Assembly: GCA_036874045.1 (NCBI GenBank)
Contig: CM072337.1
Coordinates: 6,510,001 to 6,574,000 of the forward strand
Reading direction: 5' to 3'
Source: Cymodocea nodosa
Lineage: Eukaryota > Streptophyta > Magnoliopsida > Alismatales > Cymodoceaceae
Length of the DNA: 64,000 bases
Part shown: piece after piece, positions 55,243 to 64,000 of the stretch
How the letters are laid out: each line of letters starts with the position of its first letter
How positions within the stretch are numbered: the stretch's first letter is position 1
Notes under the pieces: model-generated
Databases searched by the model: none
Told to the model about the DNA's origin: nothing
Seen by the model: the letters and a program-made list of their open reading frames with translations, nothing else
Translations under genes and position numbers: made by a program

Positions 55243-57633
55243 TTAATCTCTATGCCTAAGTTCATCTACTTCCTTCTGGAGTTTTTCTAATTGAAGTTCT
55301 AATTGATTAATCCTCTCTACAGCTCTTGTAATTTCTCCAGAAGGTACTGCTAGTTCTACAGCTACAAAATTTCTGTATTCTTTCACTGAAATGGTTCTTG
55401 ATCTGATCCTTTTTGATGTCCATTTAGTGAAATCGATACAGTCCACCATCAGCAGTGGAATTAAATCTCCATAAAATAATTTCTTCTTCACTGTTTTTAG
55501 CTTGGAGATAAAAACTGCAGACCAATTTATTTGGATCTTATTTACAACTGCATATGTGGCCCATTTGACAAATTGACTTAATTCTATGTCATGACCCTGT
55601 TGTTGATAGACATTCTTAATCAGAATGTTAGCTACCATGTGTGCTTTACCATTTAAATGCTTCAATCTATTTAATAATGGCACACCAGGATTGATAGCTA
55701 AACAATCCTTAATTTGCTGCTCAGTCCATTCAACTACAGTTGTATCTTCCAAAATTTTTGTTCCTTCATTCTTTAAACCAAATATGTTGTGGAGAAGCTC
55801 TGGTGTTATCTGTACATCAGCTTCCTCCACGTTTGAAATTAATCCTCCTTCTCATTCTCTCAAATTTGCATAGAAACAGGGCACTAAATTTTCATATACT
55901 ACATGCCCTCTTTCTTGAGATATAAATTGCAGTAGACCTTGAAATTCAAATAATTTTTTGATTTCTTACATTCCATCCCAATTTACCGGTCTACTGTAAA
56001 TAATATCGTAACCCCTTATTTCTTGGTATTTGGTATAAGCTTCATGACTACAAAATGTACTTCATTCAAAATTGTTGTTTCAGTCGGGTCAAGAAGGTAA
56101 CTTTGTTGCTCCTGAGGGGTTTGTACTTGTTCTTCCTCTAGCATAGGCTACATTTGACATTCTCTTCAGATTCCTGAATTTTTGCTTTTGCTTCTGTCTA
56201 TAGTGGTGAACCGGCAAAACTCTCCACTCTGTCTTGAATTTTCTCCATAAATTGCTGAAGAGTTTCTTACTCTTCAGTGGAATCTGTGAAATTATTTTTG
56301 TCCAAATGGCTTCTTTCAGCCTCTTCATTTTTTGCTCTTTCTTCTTCCTCCTGACTACCAATCTATTCTGTTACTGTTCTTTCTGATTCTGTAACAGATT
56401 GGGATGGAGTCACGAGCAATTCAGTTTCCGCCCTAATTTCTGTTTCTTCTTGTACAGGCTGCAAACTAATTTTAGCCTGATTTTTTTCTTTTCTTTGCTC
56501 CTCCTCAGATTCGGATAGCAGGTTAATAAAAATCTGCTCCACAGGCCCTGTAAAAATTGGTACTTCAGATTTAATTTCTTCATATTCAAGCACTTTTTCT
56601 TTTCCTTTCTTTTTTCTGATTAGTTGTGCCTGTTCTTCCTCTTCATCTTCTGAAATTAAATCTATAAAAGAAGGTTCTGCAAGCCTTCGAGCCACAGGTA
56701 CTAGCTCTTCTTGTTTAACTTTTTTTATAACTACTGGTCTCGAAGGACCAACTTCAGCTTCTTTTGTAGTAGATTTGGTAGCAATTCTGGCAGTAGCTTC
56801 ATGATGCTATTCCACTTTAATTTTATATTGGGCTTTCAACTTTTCTGCAGCCCTCTTTTTGTACAGTGCATCAAACACCAGGTGTGCTTTAGCCACTACC
56901 AAATCTCCTAATTCTCCTTGGTTTTTTCCAACTTTTCAGCTTCTTTTGCAGTAGATTTGGTGGCAGTTCTAGCAACAGCTTCATGATATTGTTCCACTTT
57001 AATTTTATATTGGGCTTTCAACTTTTCTACAACCCTCTTTTTGTACAGTGCATCAAACACCAGGTGTGCTTTAGCCACTACCAAATCTCCTAATTCTCCT
57101 TGGTTTTTTCCAACTTGAACTAGTTCTGCAAATTCTCTTATTTCTTCTTTAGTCGAAGGCCCCATCATTTCTGCTCATGCCAATGGCTTAAATGGTGGAA
57201 CTGAAGGTCCAGACTGCTGCTCCTCAGGAACAGGTCTTTCAACAGTCATCTCCTCTTATCCTTCAGTTGCCTCTTGTTGTTCCTACCGCCATATTTCCCA
57301 ACTTCCTCGTCTAGCAATACGTTTCTTAAACCACAATCTGGCTTTACGTTGAATTAGCTCTAGGGCTATTTCATTGTTTGGCCAGATTTTTCTTTCTTTA
57401 CTTAATGCAATTTCAGTTACCACTCTAATTCGTGTCTCCATTATCTGCGGTATCTGTATACCACAATCTACTAATATTTTTCTTAATCTAAAAAGTTTAG
57501 ATTCTACCTTCTATAACTCTTTTTCTCTCGTTGTATTTCTGATCTTCTACCTCGTGTGCCATTCTTCAGATTTCTTCAGAAATTGTGCGGTGTCCACTAC
57601 CTTTTCCCAGAATTCAGGCGTCATCTTCCTCAT
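55243..57633 (-). pseudogene. Element C accessory ORF (coiled-coil plant-transposon-type protein), broken
   Basis: From ATG 57633 the frame reads MRKMTPEFWEKVVDTAQFL, IQIPQIMETRIRVVTEIAL and GPSTKEEIREFAELVQVG. A lysine/glutamate-rich coiled-coil stretch follows (KAQYKIKVEQYHEAV; EEEEQAQLIRKKKG; EEQRKEKNQAKISLQ), then the C-terminal domain TPELLHNIFGL, WTEQQIKDCLAINPGVPLL, GHDIELSQFVKWATYAV, KLFYGDLIPLLMVD, and a terminal helix ERINQLELQLEKLQKEVDEL. The C-terminal domain resembles the 'putative plant transposon protein' family found next to Gypsy pol genes. In-frame TAG, TAA and TGA codons and a 182-bp duplication disable it. Confidence 0.7.
56755..57115. repeat. 182-bp tandem duplication inside the C accessory ORF
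   Basis: Units 56755-56933 and 56937-57115 are near-identical (shared CAGCTTCTTTTG start and TTGGTTTTTTCCAACT end). Because 182 is not a multiple of three, the duplication shifts the reading frame. The repeated part encodes the KAHLVFDALYKKR / KAQYKIKVEQYHEAV segment. Confidence 0.9.
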
Positions 57634-58239
57634 CGTGGAGTTACACAATAGCACGAAATCACTTTGATTTCTACTGTTCTAGATTCTAAATGATTTGTTG
57701 GATAATAGCCCCAAAACCCTAGGTTTTAGTTTAAATAAGCCCTAAGTTTAGGTGGGTAATTGGGTCATTTCCCGAACCAACTTTTTTTTTGAACCAACTA
57801 TTACTATTTTATCCGCAGTCTTAGCTACAGTAATCCATTGAGTTAAGCGTAACTCAACGGAATAAGCTCGTTGACTAACTCAAGACTCAATGGAGTATGC
57901 TCGTTGAGTTAAGCGTAACTCAACGAACTTCCCGTACAAGCAAATATAATAATAAAAATATTACAGAGAATATTTTTTCTATTTTTTTACCGGTTTAATC
58001 GATACTATGTTTCAGTCAGACCTAAATATTTTTTATTTTTTTATTTTTCTTTCGGTTGAACCGATACTATGTTTCGGTAAAACCATTATTTTTTCTGAAA
58101 ATTAATACAATTTTTTTAATGTTCCGGTCATACCGATGGATCCAATCGATTGAACTACAACTATTTTTATGTTTTATATATATTTTTAATATTATTATTT
58201 TTTATATATATATATATAAACATAAAAACTGATTTCTTA
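57634..58239 (-). other. Element C spacer between integrase and accessory ORF
   Basis: No gene. Two palindromic modules at about 57839-57862 and 57902-57925 (the latter with perfect 10-bp arms CGTTGAGTTA / TAACTCAACG). Further right a different repeated motif, CGATACTATGTTTC, occurs at about 57999 and 58062, beside a small palindrome (TCGGTT/AACCGA at 58052-58064). A (TA)n run lies near 58204-58220. Confidence 0.7.
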
Positions 58240-59812
58240 CTAAGTAAAGCTCGAGTAGTCCTCTACTCTGACTTCTTCTATAATTTCAAAGGAGCTTTTT
58301 AGTGTTTTCAGAATAGGTTTAAGTCTTTGTCCATTTACTTTAAATATATTCTGATTTTTAGGATTTTCAATTTCAATAGCTCCATAAGGATAAACATTTT
58401 GAACTATGTAAGGTCCTGCCCATCTAGATCTTAATTTTCCTAGATGGTTATGGAGTCTAGCCATATAAAGATATACTTCTTGTCCTATTTCAAAGCTTTT
58501 AGGAATAATTTTTTCTTTTTCTCTTACAGTCTTTGAATAAGCTTCATTTCTAAATTCTTCTAATTCAATTAATTGCATTTTTCTATTTTCAGCAGCTTGA
58601 TTTAAATTAGTGTTCAGAGTTTTTAATGCCCAATAAGCTTTATATTCTATTTCAACTGGTAAATGACAACTTTTTCCATATACTAGCCTAAAAGGTGACA
58701 AACCTAAGCTTGTCTTATAAGTAGTTCTATAAGCCTAGAGTGCATCTATCAATCTATTAGCCCAATCTGTTCTAGTAGGATTTACTACTTTTTCTAAGAT
58801 TAACTTAATTTGTTTGTTAGCACTTTCTACTTATCCACTTGTTTGTGGATGATATGATGTTGCAATTTTGTGGTTTACTCCATATTTCTTCATTAAGGCT
58901 TCAAAACTTCTATTACAGAAATGAGTTCCTCTATCACTGATAATAGCTTTAGGTATTCCAAATTTGGTAAATATATTAGTTCTTATAAATTGTATTACCA
59001 CTTTGTTGTCATTAGTTTTTGTAGGAATAACTTCTATCCATTTAGATACATAATCCACCCCCAACAATATGTAATTAAATTGATTAGACATAGGAAATGG
59101 ACCCATAAAATCTATTCCCCACACATCAAAAATTTCAACCTCAACAATAGGATTAAGAGGTAGCATATTGCTCTTTGATATTCTTCCTATTTGTTGACAC
59201 TTTAAACAGCTTAAGCAGTATTTATGAGCATCTTTAAATAGTGTTGGCCAATAAAACCCACATTGTAGAATTTTTGCAGTAGTTTTCCCTAAGCCAAAAT
59301 ACCCTCCACAAGCTTGGTCATGACAGAAAAATAATATACTCTGATATTTAGTTTCTGGAACACACCTCCTTAGAACCAAATCAGGACATTTCTTAAATAA
59401 GTATGGGTCTTTCCAATAGTAATATTTTACTCTTGAGAAAAATAATTTCTTATCCTGTCTATTCCAATCCTTAGGTGTTAAACCAGTAATTAAGTAATTA
59501 ACTATGTTTGCATACCAAGGTATTGTGTTGATGGTCATTAATTGTTCATTAGGAAAATTATCCTTAATTTCAATATTTGATTTTTCTATTTGTAATATTG
59601 ATAAATGATTGCTACTACATTCTCACAACCTTTTTTATCTTTAATTTTTAGATCAAATTCTTGTAATAATAATATCTATCGAATCAATCTAGGCTTAGTC
59701 TCTTTTTTTGCTATTAGGTGTTTTAAAGCTGCATGATGCATGTATACTATTACTTTAGCTCCAATCAGATATGATCTAAACTTTTCTAAAGCAAACACAA
59801 CAGTTAATAATT
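58240..59812 (-). pseudogene. Element C pol, end of RNase H and integrase
   Basis: Frame shifted relative to RT by a one-base change near 59812. Integrase finger: FFCHDQACGGYFGLGKTTAK and CLSCLKCQQIG; the second His of the usual GGHFG is Tyr. Core: [25 protein letters not shown] and SYHPQTSG, then TAA 58829-58831, VESANKQIK carrying the catalytic Glu, TAG near 58735. Then SPFRLVYGKSCHLPVEIEYK and a full C-terminal region (MARLHNHLGKLRSRWAGPY, GQRLKPILK) ending at TAG 58240-58242. This C-terminal part is what element A lacks. Confidence 0.88.
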
Positions 59813-60682
59813 CTTTTCAGTAGTTGCGTAATTAACTTGAGCATCATTTAAGGTTTTGCTTGCATAATGAATCACTCTAGGAGATTTTTCTATCTTCTGT
59901 CCTAACACTGCTCCTACAGCAAAATCAAAAGCATTGCACATTAATTCAAATGGATGGTTCCAATTAGGTGATTGAATTATAGGAGTTGAAATTAAGCTAG
60001 TCTTAAGTCTGAAAAATGCTTCCTTGCAATTTTTATCAAAGTTAAATGGAACATCTTTTAATAGATTAGTTAAAGGTCTACCTATCTTGCTAAAGTCTTT
60101 AATAAATCTTCTATAAAAACCAGCATGGCCTAAAAATGATCTAATATCTTTTACTGATTTAGGTTTTAGTAGATTAGATATTACTTCTATTTTAGTTTTA
60201 TCTACTTCCAACCCATTTTTAGGAACAACATGCCCTAAGACTATTCCTTGTTTAACCATGAAGTGACATTTTTCCTAATTTAAAACCAGATTTTTTTCCA
60301 CACAACGTTTTAATATTTGGTCTAAATTGCTTAAACACACTTCATATGAGTTGCCATATACAGTAAAATCATCCATAAATATTTCTAAAAAATCTTCAGT
60401 CATTCCAGTAAATATGCCCTACACACATCTTTGAAAGGTAGCTAGCGCATTGTATAATCCGAATGGCATTCTTTTAAAAGCATAAGTTTCATTAGGACAA
60501 GTGAAAGTTGTTTTCTCTTGATCCTTTAATGCTACTAGAATTTGATTATACCCTGAATAACCGTCTAGGAAACAAAAATATTCTTGCCCTGCTAATCTTT
60601 CCAGCATTTGATCTATAAAAGGTAAGGGAAAATGATCTTTCCTAGTCATAGCATTCACCTTTCTATAGTCTATACATACTCT
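59813..60682 (-). pseudogene. Element C pol, reverse transcriptase and RNase H
   Basis: FPLPFIDQMLERLAGQEYF, FKRMPFGLYNALATFQRCV, active site FMDDF (about 60367-60381), [37 protein letters not shown]. RNase H: FELMCNAFDFAVGAVLGQ, where the first catalytic Asp (CDA in element A) is Asn. TAG codons at about 60680, 60417 and 60272 stand for Trp or a variable residue. Same frame as protease. Confidence 0.9.
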
Positions 60683-61897
60683 CTAGCCTGATTGAATTCT
60701 AGTAGGTATCAAGTCTTGACTTTCATTCCTAATAACTGTTAATCCCGATTTCTTGGGAACTACATGGATTGGACTAACCCACGAGCTATCAGAAATCAGA
60801 TAAATTATCTCATTATCTAACCATTTAACTATTTCCTTCCTGACTACTTCTTTAAGGTTTGGATTTAATCTCCTCTCAGGAATTCTAACAGGTTTAGCAT
60901 TCTCTTCTAAATATATGTGGTGACAGCATAAAGTTGAACTTAGCCCTTTTATATCAGTCATAGTCCATCCTATTGCTTCTTTATAACTTTTTACTACATC
61001 TTTTAATTTAGCTATTTGATACTCTTTTAAATCTGAAGCAATAATGATTGGACAGGTTCGTTTATCTTCCAGAAATATATAGGTTAATTCAAGAGGTAAA
61101 GGTTTTAATTCTAAATGCTGCTCATCAAAAGCTAGAGCTCCTAATTGAACATCATCATTTTTTAAATTAATTTCTTCCCGATCTACTTCTATATTTATGC
61201 TTTCACTTTCTTCTAAAGTTTCAGAGTTGATTTGCCTATTTAATTCTTCTTGAATCACATCATCTAACATATCTCCTTCATCCTCTAAAAAGTCTATGGT
61301 ATGTAAGGACATTTCTAACTCCTAAAACCTTTCTGGTTTGAAAATATTTAATTGAGTATCCTCATTACCATATGCTAACTTCATTACTCCAGTTTTACAA
61401 TTGATAACAGCCCCTGATGTTGCTAAAAATGACCTTCCCAAAATTAAAGATGTATCACTATTTTTATGCTTAATTTGTTGGGAATCCAAAATTACAATAT
61501 CAATAGGATATATAAAATTCTTGATTTTAATTAATACATCCTCTATTTTTCCTCTAGGGTATCTTATACTTCTATCAGCTAATTGAATAACTGTACTAAT
61601 AGGAGTTAAGCCTTCTAATCCTATGGATGCAAATATGTCACTTGGCATAACATTTATACCTGCACCTAAGTTTATTAAGGTTCTTTCTAGAATGGTATTT
61701 CCTATGGTGCATGATATAATAAGGATTCTAGGATCAAATAACTTTTTAGGAATTTGTGGCAAAAATAGGGAACTACTTTGCTCAGCTAAAAAGACCTTTC
61801 TAAGAACTTTTCGCTCTCTTTTCTTAGTACACCAATCCTTAAGAAATTTAGCACAAGGTGGCATTTTCTGCAATAGATCTAACAATGGAATGTTAAC
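60683..61897 (-). pseudogene. Element C pol, protease and linker to RT
   Basis: LLQKMPPCAKFLKDWCTKK, PKKLFDPRILIISCTIG and the protease core RTLINLGAGINVMPSDIF: the active-site Asp (LDLGA in relatives) is Asn, so the enzyme is presumably dead. SLILGRSFLATSGAVINC closes the domain. After TAG near 61320 the linker (LHTIDFLEDEGDMLDDV, LELKPLPLELTYIFLED, LSSTLCCHHIYLEENAKP) leads into RT. TAA near 61896 separates it from the preceding frame. Confidence 0.88.
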
Positions 61898-62880
61898 TTA
61901 TACTTTTTCAAAAATTTCTCTGATTTTTTCTTGTTTTTTAGGAATTGTCTGTTGTAATCTTTCAGGATAGGGTGCTAAAGATTTTGATTTCAAAGACTCT
62001 TTTTCTTTCAGTTGATTTGTTTGATCATTTTTAGCTTCATTCGCAGATTCAGATTGTTCTTCAGTGATTTCTAGATTTTCAGCTATATTTTCATTATCAT
62101 TTTGATTTTTACTCTTGTCCACCTTCATATCATTTTCATTTTGAGTTCTTGGTGGTATATCAGTTCCAGATCTTAATGTTACACATACATCTTCCAGATT
62201 TTCATTATTTTCATGATGTTTTTGCATATCATTTTCGTGATTATGATCTTAAATTGCTTTTAGTTTTAAAGTGCATTTTTTAAATTCTCTTACATTAGTG
62301 TTTTCTGTATGCTGTATATTTTGCAAATTATGTAGGTTTATAACATTATAATTCTCATTGTCCTGTTACATAACTTGTATTTTCATTGCATTTTCGTCTA
62401 ATGTTTTTAATTTTGTTTCCAAATCATCTAATTTCATTGCATTCAATTTTTGATCAATTTTCTTTATGGCTTTTTTAGTTTCGTAAATTATATCCTGTTT
62501 AGGTTCTAAATATGATTCCTTATAGTTTAACTGGTTGACTTCTTATTGTTGGCACACAAAGTATTCCAGTTTGTCAAGATTTTGCTCTATACTATGCTCT
62601 AGTCTGTCATAGCTATCCCAAACTTCAGTGTCTCTCATCATATTACACATTCTATACTAACCATCAGTTGGATAAACTATAGGATTCTCATACTCATCTC
62701 TATTATATTGAGGATAATTCATTTGTTGTTCATGGGATCTAACAATCTATAGACGTCTCAATTTCAAACAGTCAGAAATGTCGTGTCCTTTAGAATTGCA
62801 GAATTCACATATGCTAATTACAGGTTTTAGAAATCTTTGAGTATAAGCATATGCCATATTCTCAATTACAGAAGAAAACA
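61898..62880 (-). pseudogene. Element C gag-pol start with zinc knuckle
   Basis: From an ATG near 62875: AYAYTQRFLKPVISICEFC, the knuckle CEFCNSKGHDISDC, LKLRRL then TAG, NYPQYNRDEYENPIVYPTD, a helical lysine-rich stretch (KKIDQKLNAMKLDDLETKLK), and DVCVTLRSGTDIPP (TLRSG is the usual motif between gag and protease). Stops TAG x2 and TAA x3 before 62240; the same frame continues into protease. The capsid domain that should precede the knuckle is absent. Confidence 0.75.
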
Positions 62881-62952
62881 CACAACTCTGACTATTAAAA
62901 CGAAACTGCTCTAATAGCTGCTTATAATAATTTAATTCAATTCAATTCAATT

Positions 62953-62969
62953 CCTCGGCAACAGCGCCA
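62953..62969 (-). other. Primer binding site of element C
   Basis: On the plus strand CCTCGGCAACAGCGCCA, one or two mismatches from the tRNA-Asp 3' end; seven bases inside the LTR. Next to it lies a short (ATTCA)n tandem repeat (62931-62951). Confidence 0.88.
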
Positions 62970-62976
62970 TAAAATT

Positions 62977-64000
62977 TGTTTGGATTTTCCCAATACTACA
63001 CTAGAAAAACTTGGATTTGTTACTTCTGATTTTACTTAGTTAATTTATCTTTATGCTTATTCTCTCTTTTAGAAGTAAACAAACAACCTTTAATACAATT
63101 TAGATATTAATTCCAATTTGTACTTTAACTGTAAGTGCACAATGTCTATTGTATCAGTGTGCAAGTACAGGTCGATCCCACAAGGAATTGTTGACGAATT
63201 TAAGAACTATTTGATTGTTAAAAATCAAATTTATATATTCAATAAGTTCTCCATTGAATTACAGCTAACTCAACCAACTAAGTTCGTTGAGTTATGGATA
63301 ACTCAACGGACTAACCTCGTGGACTTAAGTTAACTCCACGAGCCTGCCTTTTCTTTTTAATATTGCTATTTACAGAGGAATTCGACCAACCATTGGGCGA
63401 TTCCACAGATTGTAAATAACATCAATTAAGCTCTTTAATGTTAGCTAACATTGGATTTATCATTGAGCAATACTAACATTCAGATAATTCAAACAGTAAC
63501 CATTAAAATCTTTAAGTCTTTTGAACGAACCAATTTCAGTAAATTGTAAAACTAAAGTAAACATAAAACAATCACAAAATTGATACAGATAACATTAATC
63601 ACGATATAACACAAACAATACAACACTCAAATACAACATACAAACAAAGATAAATTGTTTTTGGTATTTTTGTTTTGATGTGAACATGTAAATGGGCGAA
63701 AGGTGAAATGTAAAGTAATCTCACTTGACAGTAAATACTTCCGACACTACTTGCAACGCGATTACACCACTGAAAATTAAACCACTTACAATCCTATCTC
63801 CTCTCCCTATAGAATCGTGAGTCCAGAATTGCAAGATGATCTCCTCTTCAGCATACAGGCATCAACCCGAAGCCAAGGCTAAAAGCTTTACGATCTCCTC
63901 AAATATGAGTCGGCGCTTGGTGAAAATGGCTTCCCTTCCCATGACGCGATCACTCCTCACAATGGTTGTCAGGCACTGTGTTTGGCTTGGAATCGACCCG
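62977..64000 (-). repeat. 5' LTR of element C (cut by window end)
   Basis: Starts TGTTTGG at 62977 and matches 49377-50400 with few differences. It includes the three palindromic modules at about 63250-63345. By comparison with the 3' LTR about 1020 bp are missing beyond the window. Confidence 0.93.

Larger units (their letters stand above)
49377..64000 (-). mobile_element. Element C: large Gypsy retrotransposon carrying accessory and F-box genes
   Basis: Minus orientation. 5' LTR begins at 62977 and leaves the window; primer site 62953-62969; zinc knuckle and pol 58240-62880; accessory ORF 55243-57633; F-box gene 53188-54327; 3' noncoding; purine tract; 3' LTR 49377-51422. The expected total is about 15.6 kb if the 5' LTR has the same length. 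Left flank is gggat (49372-49376); its partner lies outside the window. No capsid gag is present anywhere between primer site and knuckle. Confidence 0.9.

Noticed and set aside
55243..57633. Envelope-like gene in the post-pol position
   Set aside because: No signal peptide, membrane segment or cysteine pattern; sequence is acidic coiled coil plus a plant-transposon-type domain.

Overview
The window looks like a gene-poor, AT-rich block of plant heterochromatin. I find no convincing host gene, rRNA, tRNA, CRISPR array or prokaryotic feature. Almost every base belongs to nested LTR retrotransposons of two superfamilies. The Ty3/Gypsy elements are Athila/TR-GAG-like, with primer sites complementary to the 3' end of tRNA-Asp. 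The Ty1/Copia elements have initiator-tRNA-Met-type primer sites. The species cannot be fixed from the sequence alone. Element letters (A to J) are mine.

Layout, left to right. 1-1519: end of a minus-strand Gypsy copy (E) with a shortened 5' LTR. 1520-3657: rearranged Copia element I (pol end, one LTR, gag start, RT piece). 3645-4718: two truncated LTR pieces. 4719-5718 and 13002-14779: minus-strand Copia G, split by Gypsy element D (5719-13001, imperfect target duplication). 14780-18592 and 31969-about 34960: Copia F (SIRE-like), split by Gypsy element A (18593-31968, target duplication gtaat). About 34960-35891 and 44070-44404: Gypsy fragment J, split by gag-only element B (35892-44064, target duplication attaa). 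44405-48612: truncated minus-strand Gypsy copy H. 48628-49376: plus-strand gag fragment. 49377-64000: large minus-strand Gypsy element C, whose 5' LTR runs off the window.

Three things stand out. First, the C family (C, D, H) carries two extra ORFs downstream of integrase: a coiled-coil ORF resembling plant-transposon accessory proteins, and an F-box protein of about 375 residues with an F-box-associated-like C-terminal region. Three independently decayed copies keep the same reading frame. Second, element A has its polyprotein in reverse order: nucleocapsid knuckle, protease, RT, RNase H and integrase come first, then a complete gag of the type found alone in element B, all in one frame interrupted only by TAG codons. 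Third, short inverted-repeat modules of the form arm-GTTA-loop-TAAC-arm, with co-varying arms, are clustered in LTRs and leaders of otherwise unrelated Gypsy and Copia elements. Two further hairpins precede purine tracts in all the Gypsy families.

All coding regions are degraded, mainly by TAG and TAA stops that fit C-to-T or G-to-A change. Elements A and B look youngest, judging from their matching LTRs and exact target duplications. Everything was read by eye. Boundaries marked by TG...CA ends and target duplications are firm; internal breakpoints are good to tens of bases.
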